Assembly (NCBI GenBank): GCA_020248915.1
Contig: JADCGP010000008.1
Span: forward strand, 248,001 to 312,000
Length of the DNA: 64,000 nt
Origin: Rubrivivax sp.
GTDB lineage: Bacteria > Pseudomonadota > Gammaproteobacteria > Burkholderiales > Burkholderiaceae_C
Direction of reading: 5' to 3'
Under the pieces are notes generated by a model, which saw only the letters and a program-made list of their open reading frames with translations, ran no database searches and had not been told where the DNA came from. How positions within the stretch are numbered: position 1 is the stretch's first letter; every line of letters starts with the position of its first letter. Positions 17,055-26,056 of the stretch are shown one piece after another. Position numbers and translations under genes: made by a program.

Positions 17055-17768
17055 CTAGGCGGCTTCGCGGCTGCGCTCGAGCAGCCACTCCACGACCTGC
17101 AGGCAGCGCTCGCGCCCGCCCGTCTGCTCGGGCGACGTGGTGAAGCGGCCGTGCACACCGAACGTGGGCACGCCGTCGACCCCGAAGGCGTCGACCAGCG
17201 AATTTGCCTGCTGCACGCTCTGCGTCAGCTCGGGCGCCCGCAGCGCGGCGGCAAAGCGCTCCACGTCGCCGCCGTGGCGGGCCACGAAGTTGCGCATCTG
17301 CCACTCGCTGTCCAGCCGCCCTTCGGTCTCGTGGAGGTGCTCGTAGACGCGGGCGTGCAGGCGCTCGACCAGGCCCGCGGCCTGCAGCGCGTAGAACAGC
17401 CGCTGGCCCGCGACGTGGTTGCGCGTGAAGCCCACCGGCACGAGGCGGAACCGGACGTCGGGCGGCAGCCGCTGCACCCACGGTGCCAGCACCGGCTCCA
17501 TCGCGTTGCAGTGCGGGCAACCGTACCAGAAGAACTCGATCAGCTCGAGCTTCTGGCCGGCCGGCAGCCGGACCGCGACCGGCCGCTCGAGGCGCACGTA
17601 GTCCTGGAGCTCGACCGGCTCGACACGCTGCGCCCGCAGCGCAGGAGCCGCGAGCAGGCCCAGCGACCCGAGCGCGCCGCTGCCAGCGGATCGCACGGCC
17701 GTGCCGATCGCCCCCATCGTGCCGATTGCAAGCCCGCCGGCCTGGCGGTGGAATTCGCGGCGCCGCAT
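17055..17768 (-). CDS. Thiol:disulfide interchange protein DsbA-like
   Basis: 237 residues with a basic start (MRRREFHRQAG) and a long Ala/Gly-rich leader ending ALRA-Q that fits an export signal. The thioredoxin-fold active site is CPHC in EFFWYGCPHCNAME, and the cis-Pro loop is GVDGVPTFGVHGR. DsbA proteins oxidise cysteine pairs of newly exported proteins in the periplasm. CPHC matches the usual DsbA motif. No dsbB is nearby. Start ATG 17768 is chosen because the signal sequence follows directly. Confidence 0.9.
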   Translation of the reverse strand: MRRREFHRQAGGLAIGTMGAIGTAVRSAGSGALGSLGLLAAPALRAQRVEPVELQDYVRLERPVAVRLPAGQKLELIEFFWYGCPHCNAMEPVLAPWVQRLPPDVRFRLVPVGFTRNHVAGQRLFYALQAAGLVERLHARVYEHLHETEGRLDSEWQMRNFVARHGGDVERFAAALRAPELTQSVQQANSLVDAFGVDGVPTFGVHGRFTTSPEQTGGRERCLQVVEWLLERSREAA

Positions 17769-17839
17769 GACGAAGCTCCGTCGCGTGGTCAGGATGGACC
17801 AATCCTCGCGCGCGCCGCCGCGCCGCGCCCTGACCCCGC

Positions 17840-18967
17840 TCAATCTTGCTGCTCGGGCCCCGGCGTCGGCACAGACACGGGTGAAGGCGCGGACGACGGC
17901 GCGGCGGACGGTGCCGCGGGCGCCTCGAGCAGCGCCGCCGCGAGCTCGCGCACCGATGCCGGCGCCGAGCCCTCGGCCTTGTTGTTGATGGTGACGAAGG
18001 CGCTGTGGCCGGCATCCAGCGTGGCGCGCAGCACGCGCGCCAGCGTCGCGCGCGTGGCCGGGTCGGGAGCGCGCAGCCGGTCGAACGGCGCCCAGGCGTC
18101 GCGCGCCTGGGCGTAGCGCTGTCCGCGCTGCAGGTTCCAGCGGCACACGAGGTCACCCGGCCACAGCGCGCGAAGCATCGGCAGCTGCCCGTCGGCGGGC
18201 GGCATGCGGTCGTGCAGGCCCAGCGCATAGAGGGCACCGTGCGCGCGCAAGAGCGCCGCCAGGGCCGGGTCCGCGAGCTCCGGGTCGCGCAGCTCGACGG
18301 CCACCCGGGCCGCAGCGGGCAGGGCGTCCCGCAGCAGCGCCAGCACCGTGCCCAGCCGCCGGTGCAGGCCGGACGCGCCGGCCGGGTCGCGCAGCCAGCG
18401 CCCCGGCAGCGGCGACAGCTGCAGCACCAGCGCACCCAGCATCGGCCCGAGGCCCTCGGCCAGCGGCCGCGCACAGGCCTGCAGCGCGGTGGCCGGGTCG
18501 AGGAAGGCGGGGTTCGGGGCCGCGGGCGCGCCGCTGCCCGGCTGGCGGAGCACGGCGTCGGTGAGCAGCGCCGGGGCCTTGACGACGAAGCGGAACGAGG
18601 GCGAGCCGCGCCTCGCCTGCGCGGCGAGGGCGGCGTAGGTGGCCGCGTCCAGCGGGCGGTAGAAGGCCCGGTCCAGGCTCACGGTGCGCAGCAGCGGGTG
18701 GCGCGCATAGGCCTCGAGGCCGTGGCGCGACAGCAGCGGCGCCGCCTCCGCGCGCGCCCAAACCTGGCCTGCCCAGCCGGGAAAGCTCCAGGAGGAGGTG
18801 CCCAGGTGCAGCCGGTCGCCCCAACGATCGCGCAGTGCCGCGGCCAGCGCCTCGGTACGGGCGTCGGATGCGGCCGGCTCGACGACGCCGGACGGGGCTT
18901 CGTCGGCCGCGAACAGCGACGGCACCGGGCCGGACGGACGGGTTTCGGAACGTCCCACGCGGCGCAT
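17840..18967 (-). CDS. DUF72 family protein
   Basis: 375 residues with [18 protein letters not shown] near residue 55, [20 protein letters not shown] and [14 protein letters not shown], then [17 protein letters not shown] and a final [17 protein letters not shown]. These are the conserved stretches of the DUF72 (YecE-like) TIM-barrel family of unknown function. The extra N-terminal 45 residues and Pro/Ser-rich tail are not part of the domain. It is divergent from fhs with 51 bp between start codons. Confidence 0.85.
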   Translation of the reverse strand: MRRVGRSETRPSGPVPSLFAADEAPSGVVEPAASDARTEALAAALRDRWGDRLHLGTSSWSFPGWAGQVWARAEAAPLLSRHGLEAYARHPLLRTVSLDRAFYRPLDAATYAALAAQARRGSPSFRFVVKAPALLTDAVLRQPGSGAPAAPNPAFLDPATALQACARPLAEGLGPMLGALVLQLSPLPGRWLRDPAGASGLHRRLGTVLALLRDALPAAARVAVELRDPELADPALAALLRAHGALYALGLHDRMPPADGQLPMLRALWPGDLVCRWNLQRGQRYAQARDAWAPFDRLRAPDPATRATLARVLRATLDAGHSAFVTINNKAEGSAPASVRELAAALLEAPAAPSAAPSSAPSPVSVPTPGPEQQD

Positions 18968-19018
18968 TGTGGCCAGCGCCGCGGCGACAATGCCGCGACA
19001 CAGCAAAGGAGACCGACC

Positions 19019-20692
19019 TTGCCCAGCGACATCGAGATCGCCCGCAGCGTGCGCCCGCGCCGCATCGTCGACCTTGCGCGCGAGCGTCTCGGCATCGCTG
19101 ACGAGCACCTGGTGCCCTACGGCCACCACAAGGCGAAGATCGCGCTGCCGTACCTGCAGGCCCTGCCGCCGCGGCCCAACGCGCGGCTGGTGCTGGTGAC
19201 CGCGATCAACCCGACGCCGGCCGGCGAAGGCAAGACGACGACGACGATCGGCCTCGGCGACGCGCTCGCGCTGCGCGGCGAGCGCGTCGTCATCGCGCTG
19301 CGCGAGCCCTCCCTCGGGCCGGTGTTCGGCCTGAAGGGCGGCGCCACCGGGGGCGGGCGGGCGCAGGTGATGCCGATGGAGGACATCAACCTGCACTTCA
19401 ACGGCGACTTCGCTGCCATCGCGCACGCCCACAACCTGCTCGCCGCCGCGATCGACAACCACATCCACCACGGCAACGCGCTCGACCTCGACGCACGCCG
19501 GATCACCTGGCGCCGCACCGTCGACATGAACGACCGCGCGCTGCGATCGCTGGCCGTCGGCCTCGGCGGGCCCGGCAACGGCTTCCCGCGCGAGGACGGC
19601 TTCGACATCGTGGCCGCCTCCGAAGTGATGGCCATCCTGTGCCTGTCGCGCTCGTGGTCCGACCTGAAGGAGCGCCTGGGCTCGATCGTCATCGGGCAGA
19701 CGCGCGACAGGCGGCCGGTCTGCGCCCGGGAGCTCGGCGTGCACGGCGCGATGGCCGTCCTGCTGCGCGATGCCCTGGCGCCCAACCTGGTGCAGACGCT
19801 CGAGGGCACGCCCGCGCTCGTGCACGGCGGCCCCTTCGCCAACATCGCGCACGGCTGCAATTCGGTGCTGGCGACCGAGGCCGCGCTGCGCCTGGGCGAC
19901 TGGGTCGTCACCGAAGCCGGCTTCGGCGCCGACCTCGGCGCCGAGAAGTTCATCGACATCAAGTGCCGCCGCGCAGGCCTGGCGCCGCGCGTGGCCGTGG
20001 TCGTGGCGACGGTGAGGGCGCTGAAGTACCACGGCGGCGTCGCGGTGCCCGACCTCGGTCGCGAGGACCTGGCCGCCCTCGGGCGCGGCCTGGCCAATCT
20101 GGAGCGCCACGTGGACAACCTGCGCGACGTGTTCGGCCTGCCGGTCGTGGTGGCCGCCAACCACTTCAGTGCCGACACCGACGCCGAGCATGCGCTGCTC
20201 GCTCGCTGGGGTGCGGGGCGCGGCGTGCCGGTCTGCGTGGCGCGCCACTGGGCGCAAGGCGGCGCCGGTGCGGCCGAGCTTGCCGAGGCCGTGGTCGCGG
20301 CCGCCGCCACGTCCTCGACGCTGCGCTTTGCGTACGAGGACGCGCTGCCGCTGGTCGACAAGATCCGCGCCGTGGCGCGCCGGGTGTACCACGCCGACGA
20401 CATCGAGCTGTCCGGCGAGGCGCGTCGCCGGCTCGACGAGCTGCAGGCTGCTGGCCACGGCACGCTGCCGGTGTGCATCGCCAAGACCCAGTACAGCTTC
20501 GCGTCCGACCCCAAGCTGCGCGGCGCGCCAAGCGGTCACAGGCTGACCGTGCGAGAGGTGCGGCTGTCGGCGGGGGCCGGCTTCGTGGTGGCCATCTGTG
20601 GCGACCTGATGACGATGCCCGGACTGCCGCAGCAGCCGGCGGCCGAGAAGATCGATCTCACCGATGACGGCCGGATCGTGGGGCTGTCGTGA
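19019..20692 (+). CDS. fhs: Formate-tetrahydrofolate ligase
   Basis: 557 residues, the usual length, beginning [19 protein letters not shown]. The ATP-binding [14 protein letters not shown] loop is at 65-78, followed by [20 protein letters not shown] and the NLHFNGDF and NHIHHGNAL motifs. The enzyme makes 10-formyl-THF from formate, THF and ATP, feeding purine and one-carbon metabolism. The start is TTG 19019, supported by AAAGGAG about 7 nt upstream and by the conserved N-terminus; no ATG or GTG fits. It shares a 51-bp divergent region with the DUF72 gene. Confidence 0.96.
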   Translation: MPSDIEIARSVRPRRIVDLARERLGIADEHLVPYGHHKAKIALPYLQALPPRPNARLVLVTAINPTPAGEGKTTTTIGLGDALALRGERVVIALREPSLGPVFGLKGGATGGGRAQVMPMEDINLHFNGDFAAIAHAHNLLAAAIDNHIHHGNALDLDARRITWRRTVDMNDRALRSLAVGLGGPGNGFPREDGFDIVAASEVMAILCLSRSWSDLKERLGSIVIGQTRDRRPVCARELGVHGAMAVLLRDALAPNLVQTLEGTPALVHGGPFANIAHGCNSVLATEAALRLGDWVVTEAGFGADLGAEKFIDIKCRRAGLAPRVAVVVATVRALKYHGGVAVPDLGREDLAALGRGLANLERHVDNLRDVFGLPVVVAANHFSADTDAEHALLARWGAGRGVPVCVARHWAQGGAGAAELAEAVVAAAATSSTLRFAYEDALPLVDKIRAVARRVYHADDIELSGEARRRLDELQAAGHGTLPVCIAKTQYSFASDPKLRGAPSGHRLTVREVRLSAGAGFVVAICGDLMTMPGLPQQPAAEKIDLTDDGRIVGLS

Positions 20693-20848
20693 GACCGGTG
20701 CACCGCGGCCGTGAGGCGGTCGAGAGTTCGTCGCACGGCGGACGCGAGGTGGTGATGGCACCTTGCGGCGAGCGCCGCCCGCCCCAGTGGGTCGAAGAAC
20801 GCGGCTCTTCTCTTGTCCAGGACGAAGGCCCGACGCGGGTCGGGGGTC

Positions 20849-20877
20849 TGGACCGATCGGCCGCTGCCCTGTAGAAA
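20849..20877 (+). promoter_or_regulatory. Candidate sigma-70 promoter for the FNR-type gene
   Basis: TGGACC (20849-20854) and TAGAAA (20872-20877) are separated by 17 bp, each matching the consensus hexamers at four of six bases, and lie 27 bp before the GTG at 20905. No FNR-type TTGAT-N4-ATCAA site is visible in the 212-bp gap. Confidence 0.35.
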
Positions 20878-20904
20878 CGCGCGTCTGCAGTCCGGGACAC
20901 CCCA

Positions 20905-21639
20905 GTGACCTCCAATCCGCCGCCGCTCCAGATCCATGCCCTGAAGGCGGCCTGCGCCACCTGCAGCCTGCGCGAACTGTGCCTGCCGATGGACCTGTCC
21001 GAAGACGAGATCGACCGCCTCGAGGACCTGATCGGCCAGCGCCGCTGGATCAGGCAAGGCCAGGAGCTCTTCGGCGCCGGCGAGAGCTTTCATGCCCTCT
21101 ACGCGGTGCGCAGCGGCTTCTTCAAGACCTGCGTCGGCAGCGAAGACGGGCGCGAGCAGGTCACCGGGTTCCAGATGGCCGGCGAACTGCTCGGACTGGA
21201 CGGCATCGGGTCGGGGCGCCACGAGGTGTCCGCCGTCGCGCTGGAGGACTCGCAGGTCTGCGTGATGCCGTTCGACGAGCTCGAGGAGATGGCCGCGGGC
21301 ATGCCGCATCTGCAGCGCTCGCTGCACCGGTTCCTGAGCCGCGAGATCGTGCGCGATCATGGCACGCTGCTGATGCTCGGGTCGTTGCGTGCCGACGAGC
21401 GAGTCGCAGCGTTCCTGCTCGGGCTGCTGCGGCGCCTGCAGCGCCGGGGCCAGCGCGGCGACGAGTTCGTGCTGCGGATGTCGCGCGAGGAAATCGGCAG
21501 CTACCTCGGGCTCAAGATCGAGACCGTCAGCCGCGTGTTCGGCCGGCTGCAGGCCGAGGGCCTTCTCGAGGTGAAGCTCAAGCAGATCCGGGTGCTGGAG
21601 GGCGAGCGGCTGCGGCAACTCGCCGAAGGCTGCAGCTGA
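20905..21639 (+). CDS. fnr: FNR-type oxygen-sensing Crp family regulator
   Basis: 244 residues. The N-terminus carries CATCSLRELC (Cys 17, 20, 26) and a further Cys sits in SQVCVMPF. This is the four-cysteine set that binds the oxygen-labile [4Fe-4S] cluster of FNR. A cyclic-nucleotide-binding-like barrel follows, then the helix-turn-helix MSREEIGSYLGLKIETVSRV, whose ETVSR recognition helix matches FNR. It should activate anaerobic or microaerobic genes. GTG 20905 is used because the conserved N-terminus follows it directly. Confidence 0.93.
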   Translation: MTSNPPPLQIHALKAACATCSLRELCLPMDLSEDEIDRLEDLIGQRRWIRQGQELFGAGESFHALYAVRSGFFKTCVGSEDGREQVTGFQMAGELLGLDGIGSGRHEVSAVALEDSQVCVMPFDELEEMAAGMPHLQRSLHRFLSREIVRDHGTLLMLGSLRADERVAAFLLGLLRRLQRRGQRGDEFVLRMSREEIGSYLGLKIETVSRVFGRLQAEGLLEVKLKQIRVLEGERLRQLAEGCS

Positions 21640-21714
21640 CCGGCCTCCGTGGGCTGCCGGCCGCGCGTGTTGCCTGGGTGACGCACGTTGCGATGGATCT
21701 GGACGACGTACTGC

Positions 21715-21756
21715 TATTAGTTTACATAATATACATCGTAGCTAATAACATAGGAG
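21715..21756 (+). promoter_or_regulatory. AT-rich island with sigma-70-like promoter
   Basis: In a very GC-rich setting, positions 21715-21750 are almost all A/T. The segment contains TTTACA (21721-21726), 16 bp, TAATAA (21743-21748), then AGGAG (21752-21756). TATTAG (21715-21720) and CTAATA (21742-21747) form a 6-bp inverted repeat. Nothing convincing is encoded downstream on the + strand. It lies between fnr and the 69-residue gene at 21807-22016, which is on the other strand. Confidence 0.4.
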
Positions 21757-21761
21757 ACAAC

Positions 21762-21778
21762 CGGCGCCCGGGGCGCCG
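21762..21778. other. GC-rich perfect hairpin
   Basis: CGGCGCC and GGCGCCG flank a 3-nt loop. The hairpin lies between the AT-rich island and the end of the leftward 69-residue gene, and could end its transcript, although no T tract follows on the minus strand. Confidence 0.3.
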
Positions 21779-21806
21779 CATGTCGAGGTGTGCCCTCCGG
21801 GGCTGC

Positions 21807-22016
21807 TCAAGCGCCAGGGCCGGACTCGCCCGAGGTCTCGTCGGCATCGACCTCGACATCCTGTCCGGTACGAGCGGTTCCAGGAGCAGGACGATCGAGC
21901 GGCCGGCACAGGTGGCGGTTCAGTCCCTCAAGCCGCTCGGACTTTTCGATGGCAGCCAGTACCGCCTCGGGTTGCACCAGCAGCATGAACGGGTTGCGCT
22001 CGGCAGTCGTTTCCAT
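21807..22016 (-). CDS. Small conserved-looking hypothetical protein (69 aa)
   Basis: ATG at 22016 has GGTGGAG 4 nt upstream. The product begins METTAERNPFMLLVQPEAVL, continues with AAIEKSERLEGLNRHLCRPLD, then becomes acidic and Gly/Ser-rich. I recall short Burkholderiales proteins with an NPFxLxxxPxxVxxAxExSxRLxxLxxxxCRPLD pattern, but cannot confirm that here. No known domain. A promoter and heptamer cluster lie upstream. A longer in-frame GTG at 22037 exists, but the Shine-Dalgarno site favours the ATG. The frame on the opposite strand looks like a shadow. Confidence 0.6.
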   Translation of the reverse strand: METTAERNPFMLLVQPEAVLAAIEKSERLEGLNRHLCRPLDRPAPGTARTGQDVEVDADETSGESGPGA

Positions 22017-22057
22017 GATCTCCACCCCCAGCACCACACGATGGTGACGTTGGCGCG

Positions 22058-22086
22058 AATCTAGGCCGACACGGCCCCGATCGCCA
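22058..22086 (-). promoter_or_regulatory. Candidate promoter of the 69-aa gene
   Basis: On the minus strand, TGGCGA (22086-22081) and TAGATT (22063-22058) are 17 bp apart and end 41 bp before the start codon at 22016. One CGACACG heptamer (22067-22073) lies in the spacer, where a bound regulator would interfere with RNA polymerase. Confidence 0.35.
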
Positions 22087-22142
22087 GTGGGTGCAACGAC
22101 AACCCGCGTGTCGGAGGAAATCCGACACGGTCTGACGTGTCG
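22067..22142. promoter_or_regulatory. Cluster of four CGACACG/CGTGTCG heptamers with a perfect 9-bp inverted repeat
   Basis: The heptamer occurs at 22067-22073 (+), 22107-22113 (-), 22123-22129 (+) and 22136-22142 (-). The middle two form a perfect inverted repeat, CGTGTCGGA (22107-22115), a 5-nt loop and TCCGACACG (22121-22129). The cluster sits upstream of the 69-aa gene and just after the ankyrin gene's stop, so it may be an operator, a terminator hairpin for the ankyrin transcript, or both. Confidence 0.45.
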
Positions 22143-22165
22143 AACCGCTCCGGGGTCGCCCAGCC

Positions 22166-22846
22166 TCAGCGCGCCGCCGCCTGCTCCAGCCGGCGCTGCA
22201 GCGCGTCACGGCCCACCCGCGCGGCGAACTCGGCCGCGGTGAGACCCGCGTCATTGCGGGCCTTCGGGTCTGCCCCGCGGCGCAACAGCAGGTCGGCCGC
22301 GTCGATGGCGCCATACCCGGCGGCCATCATCAGTGGCGTCGTACGGTTTGGCGAGCGGGCCTCCACCGCGGCTCCCCGATCCAGCAGCAGCGCCACGACC
22401 TCGACCCCGGGCCCCGATGCGGCATAGTGCAGCGGCGTCCAGCCTTCCCGGTTGATCTGGGCCCCGCGCTCGAGCAGCCGCCGAACGAAGTCGGCCTCGG
22501 CGCGCAGCGCTGCGATCATCAGGGCTGTTTCACCAGCCCGGTTGGCCGCATCGACGGCCAGCCTGGGGCTGGCCAGCAGCGCCAATGCCACCCGGGGCGC
22601 GCCATCTCGAAGCGCCAGGAACAACGGCACCTGGCCGTCGACATCCGCGGCGTTGGGATCAGCCCCACGCTCCAGCAAGCTGGCCGCGAGGCGGCCGTCG
22701 TCAGTGCGCATCGCGCGAGCGAATTCCTGCGCGTCATCGGCCCGCGCCCCGAGCGCGAAGGCGCACGCAACGATGCCTGCCGCCGCCCGCACCCCGCGGC
22801 CCAGCGCCCGGCGACGCGTCGCGTGGAGGCCCAGGCCCGCGCTCAC
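22166..22846 (-). CDS. Ankyrin-repeat protein, probably exported
   Basis: 226 residues. An Arg-rich start and the hydrophobic AAAGIVACAFALGARA-D look like a signal peptide cleaved near residue 36. About five ankyrin repeats follow, visible as LLERGADPNAADVDGQVPLF, NRAGETALMIAALR, EGWTPLHYAASG, NRTTPLMMAAGYG and NDAGLTAAEFAAR. Ankyrin repeats bind proteins; the partner is unknown. The GTG start overlaps the tatD stop (GTGA). It is the last gene of the mltG-to-tatD operon. Confidence 0.85.
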   Translation of the reverse strand: MSAGLGLHATRRRALGRGVRAAAGIVACAFALGARADDAQEFARAMRTDDGRLAASLLERGADPNAADVDGQVPLFLALRDGAPRVALALLASPRLAVDAANRAGETALMIAALRAEADFVRRLLERGAQINREGWTPLHYAASGPGVEVVALLLDRGAAVEARSPNRTTPLMMAAGYGAIDAADLLLRRGADPKARNDAGLTAAEFAARVGRDALQRRLEQAAAR

Positions 22847-23658
22847 GCGGCCTCCCGTGCAAGCTCACCGCAGCGCGCGGGCACGGCCACGCGGAACAGG
22901 CGCTCGAAGTTGCGCGTCGTGGCCTGCGCGACCTCGGCGACGTCCAGGCCCTTCTCGGCCGCCAGCTGCGCGGCGACGAAGGGAACGTAGGCGGGCTGGT
23001 TCACCTTGCCGCGGTGCGGCACCGGGGCCAGGTAGGGGCTGTCGGTCTCGATCAGGCAGCGCTCCAGCGGAACGAAGCGCGCCACGTCGCGCAGCTCGCC
23101 GGCGTTGCGGAACGTCACGATGCCGGAGAACGAGATGTGGAAGCCGAGGTCGAGGGCGGCGCGGGCCACCTCCATCGTCTCGGTGAAGCAGTGGAACACG
23201 CCGCCGACCTCGGCGCCGCCCTCCTCGCGCAGCACCGCCAGCGTGTCGGCGCTGGCGCTGCGGGTGTGCACGACCAGCGGTAGTCGCGCACCGCGCGCCG
23301 CCCTCACGTGCACCGCGAAGCGCTCGCGTTGCCAGGCCATGTCGGCCACGCTGCGACCGGCCAGGCGGTAGTAGTCCAACCCGGTCTCGCCGATGGCCAC
23401 GACGCGCGGGCGGGCTGCCAGTGCGAGCAGTTCGGCTTCGTCCGGCTCGTGAACGCCCTCGCTGTCGGGGTGCACGCCGACCGAGCACCAGAAGTCCGGG
23501 TGCGTCAGGGCCAGCTCGTGCACGCGGTCGAACTCCTCGATCGTCGTGCAGATGCAGAGGGCAGCGTGCACCGCGGACTCGGCCATCGCTGCGCGCAACT
23601 GCGGGATCCGCTCGCGCAGCTCGGGGAAGCTCAGGTGGCAGTGGGAGTCGACGAACAT
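22843..23658 (-). CDS. TatD family metal-dependent hydrolase
   Basis: 271 residues beginning MFVDSHCHLSF (metal-binding HxH), with AIGETGLDYYR (Glu), LVVHTR, GVFHCFTETME and LIETDSPYLAPVPHRGKVNQPAYV near the end. These are the TatD signature motifs. TatD-type enzymes are TIM-barrel deoxyribonucleases or related hydrolases in the cytoplasm. Its position after holB and pilZ is the conserved arrangement in this group (often named ycfH/tatD). Confidence 0.93.
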   Translation of the reverse strand: MFVDSHCHLSFPELRERIPQLRAAMAESAVHAALCICTTIEEFDRVHELALTHPDFWCSVGVHPDSEGVHEPDEAELLALAARPRVVAIGETGLDYYRLAGRSVADMAWQRERFAVHVRAARGARLPLVVHTRSASADTLAVLREEGGAEVGGVFHCFTETMEVARAALDLGFHISFSGIVTFRNAGELRDVARFVPLERCLIETDSPYLAPVPHRGKVNQPAYVPFVAAQLAAEKGLDVAEVAQATTRNFERLFRVAVPARCGELAREAA

Positions 23659-23695
23659 CGGGCCGGTCCGCGGCGGGCGGGCGAGCGGATCGCCC

Positions 23696-24253
23696 TCAAA
23701 CGGTCTGGGTCGGCTTCGAACCCTGCAGCGTCGTGCCCAGGGTCTCCTCGATCCTCAGCTTGAGCTGCCGCGCCTTGTCGTCGTTCGGGAAGCGCACGCC
23801 AACGCCCTGGGTGCGGCCGCCCGACGCGTTGGCAGGGGTGACCCAGGCCACCTTGCCCGCCACCGGAAAGCGCTGCGGATCGTCGGGCAGCGACAGCAGG
23901 AGGTAGATGTCGTCACCGAGCCGGTAGTCGCGGGTGGTGGGCACGAACAGCCCGCCTTCGGCGAGCAAGGGGATGTAGGCGGCGTAGAGCGCGCCCTTCT
24001 CGCGGAACATCAGCTGGATCACGCTGGGGCGCGAGGGCGAGGCGCCCGGGACCGCCGGCTGCGGCGGGCCGAGGGAGGCCGGCCGCGTGCTCATCCGTTC
24101 CTCGGGGCGGGCCGCACCGGGCCCGCCGGGTCCGACGGGCCCACCGAGCGGCGCCGGCCGCGTCCCAACGGCATCCTCCGATCTACCCAGGCTGGGCGAA
24201 ACGGACGCCGGCGACCCCAGGGGCGCAGGGCGTGTGATGGATCGATCGGCCAT
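23696..24253 (-). CDS. pilZ: PilZ domain protein with a repeated Pro-rich N-terminus
   Basis: 185 residues. The PilZ domain occupies about 80-185, with VIQLMFREKGALYAAYIPLL, GGLFVPTTRDYRLGDDIYLL, VAWVTPA and GVGVRFPNDD. This is the type IV pilus-type PilZ, which often lacks the RxxxR c-di-GMP site; none is seen here. The first 75 residues are unusual: TRPAPLGSP, TRPAPLGGP and TRPASLGPP repeat within a Pro/Gly linker. It lies between holB and tatD, the usual place for pilZ. ATG 24253 is favoured over an upstream frame start at 24289. Confidence 0.85.
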   Translation of the reverse strand: MADRSITRPAPLGSPASVSPSLGRSEDAVGTRPAPLGGPVGPGGPGAARPEERMSTRPASLGPPQPAVPGASPSRPSVIQLMFREKGALYAAYIPLLAEGGLFVPTTRDYRLGDDIYLLLSLPDDPQRFPVAGKVAWVTPANASGGRTQGVGVRFPNDDKARQLKLRIEETLGTTLQGSKPTQTV

Positions 24254-24392
24254 GGCTACAGTGTAGCGAAGCCACCCCTGCCGCCGCATGCAGGTGATCG
24301 CCCCGGTCGTGAAGGGCTGGGCACTGCGGACCGGCCGACAGGGGTCGGGCGGCCGCCGGATCCCGGCGCGGCGGCCGGACCCGGCGCGCGGG

Positions 24393-25409
24393 TCAGTCGG
24401 CGCGCCCGGAAAAGGCAGCCCGGGCCCGGGCCGCCAGGGCGTCGCCCATCAGCCCTTCGTGCCAGGGGTGCTCGGCGTGGCGGGCAATGCGAATCAGTTC
24501 GTCGAGCCAGCGCTGCAGCGCCGGCAGCGAGGCCGCGGCTGGCACGCTGCCGGGCGGAAACCAGCGCTGCGGCGCCCCGGCGTGCCGCGCCAGCGCATCG
24601 AGGCCGATCTTGCACAGCGCGTCGAGCGCGCGCGGCACCGGCCAGCCGGCGAGCGCGTCCGGGCGCCCTCCGAGCACTGCCGCAGGCAGCGCCTCCCAGG
24701 TCGCCGCATCGACGCCAGTGCGTGCCAGCTCGAGCGCCTGCAGCGGCCTGCCGCCGGTGGCCGCCAGCAGGACTGCCGCACGTGCAACCCCCTGTGCCTG
24801 CAGCCAGGGCAGCACCACCTCGGCCGCCGGCTCGGGCACACGCAAGTGCTGGCAGCGGCTGCGCACGGTGGGGAGGATGGCCTGCGGGTCGGTGCAGGTC
24901 AGCACCAGCCGCGTGCCGGGCGGTGGCTCCTCGGCCGTCTTCAGCAGCGCACTGGCGGAGTGCTCGTTCAGCGCCTCCACCGGATGGAGCACCCAGGCCT
25001 TGCCGCGGCCACGTGCGCTGGTGCGGCCGACCCAGTCGATCGCCGCGCGCACCTCGTCGATACGGATCTGGCGACTCGGCTTGCGCTTGTCGGCCCGCTC
25101 GTCGCCCTCGGGCGCATCGTCGCCGAAGGTCCAGCCGCTCGTGCGGCGCAAGGCCTGCGGCTGCAGCACCAGCAGGTCCGCGTGGACATGGGAGTGCACG
25201 GCCCGGCAGGCGGCGCAGCGGCCGCACGCGACGCCCTCGCCATCCGGCGACTTGCAAAGCCACGACTGCGCCAGCGCCAGCGCGAGCTCGAACGCACCGC
25301 TGCCAGGCGCGCACTGCAGCAGCAGAGCATGGCCCCGCGCCTGCGCGAGCAGCCCGCGCAGCGGCTCGCCGATCCACGGCAACGTCGGCCGGCCTTCGGC
25401 GTCGATCAT
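24393..25409 (-). CDS. holB: DNA polymerase III delta' subunit
   Basis: 338 residues. The P-loop is degenerate (CAPGSGAFE), as in delta' subunits, which do not hydrolyse ATP. A zinc module uses Cys 52, 62, 65 and 68 (CGRCAAC). [43 protein letters not shown] and the SRCQ motif ([10 protein letters not shown]) identify the clamp-loader AAA+ fold. It opens and loads the sliding clamp with delta and gamma/tau. The start overlaps the tmk stop by 4 bp (ATGA). Confidence 0.93.
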   Translation of the reverse strand: MIDAEGRPTLPWIGEPLRGLLAQARGHALLLQCAPGSGAFELALALAQSWLCKSPDGEGVACGRCAACRAVHSHVHADLLVLQPQALRRTSGWTFGDDAPEGDERADKRKPSRQIRIDEVRAAIDWVGRTSARGRGKAWVLHPVEALNEHSASALLKTAEEPPPGTRLVLTCTDPQAILPTVRSRCQHLRVPEPAAEVVLPWLQAQGVARAAVLLAATGGRPLQALELARTGVDAATWEALPAAVLGGRPDALAGWPVPRALDALCKIGLDALARHAGAPQRWFPPGSVPAAASLPALQRWLDELIRIARHAEHPWHEGLMGDALAARARAAFSGRAD

Positions 25410-26056
25410 CGCGACCGAGCGCCCGGGTGTGCGGCCAGCGCTTCGAGCACATCGGCGCGTACGGCGACGGCAGGGCGGTCGGAATCGATGCGGACGAAGC
25501 GCTGCGGCCACTGCCCGGCCCGCGCCGCGTAGCCCGCGCGGACGCGCTCGAAGAAGGCTTCGTCCTGTGCTTCGAAGCGATCCGGCGCACGCACCGCAGC
25601 GCGCCTGGCGGCAGCCACGGCGGCCGGCAGGTCGAACCAGAGCGTGAGGTCCGGCTGCCGGCCCTGCTGCACCCACGACTCCAGCTGCACGAGCTGCGCG
25701 GTGTCGCAGCCGCGGCCGCCGCCCTGGTAGGCGAAGGTGGCGTCGGTGAAGCGGTCGCACAGCACGACCGCACCGCGCGCGAGCGCGGGCTCGATGACCT
25801 GCTGCAGATGGTCGCGGCGCGCCGCGAAGACCAGCAGCACCTCCGTAAGCGCGTCCATCGGCCGCTGCAGCACCGCCTCGCGCAGCAACTCGGCCAGCGG
25901 CGTGCCGCCCGGCTCGCGCGTCACCACCACCTCGGGCACGCGCTCGCGCAGCCATGCGGCGGCGGCCTCGAGGTGCGAGCTCTTGCCGGCGCCGTCGATG
26001 CCCTCGAACGTCAGGAATCGGCCGCGGGCCGGCGTGCCAGGGGCGGCGGGATTCAC
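25406..26056 (-). CDS. tmk: Thymidylate kinase
   Basis: 216 residues with P-loop [12 protein letters not shown] (18-28), [11 protein letters not shown] (the DRX-like REPGGT motif), [17 protein letters not shown] and a short LID-like RAPDRFEAQ segment. It phosphorylates dTMP to dTDP for DNA synthesis. The GTG start at 26056 overlaps the mltG stop, and its own stop overlaps holB, so mltG-tmk-holB are translationally chained. Confidence 0.95.
   Translation of the reverse strand: MNPAAPGTPARGRFLTFEGIDGAGKSSHLEAAAAWLRERVPEVVVTREPGGTPLAELLREAVLQRPMDALTEVLLVFAARRDHLQQVIEPALARGAVVLCDRFTDATFAYQGGGRGCDTAQLVQLESWVQQGRQPDLTLWFDLPAAVAAARRAAVRAPDRFEAQDEAFFERVRAGYAARAGQWPQRFVRIDSDRPAVAVRADVLEALAAHPGARSR

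Noticed and set aside
17840..20761. Minus-strand frame of about 973 codons opposite fhs, continuing into the DUF72 gene
   Set aside because: Only the last 375 codons (DUF72) show motifs; the rest is opposite the well-supported fhs gene.
20745..20775. Sigma-54 promoter at the TGGCACC near 20757 upstream of fnr
   Set aside because: The GC dinucleotide is not at the required 10-bp distance from the GG.
21780..22064. Plus-strand 94-codon frame downstream of the AT-rich island
   Set aside because: It has no ribosome binding site at its ATG (AGGAG is too far upstream, with a hairpin between). The opposite strand has a better placed start and a more protein-like sequence.
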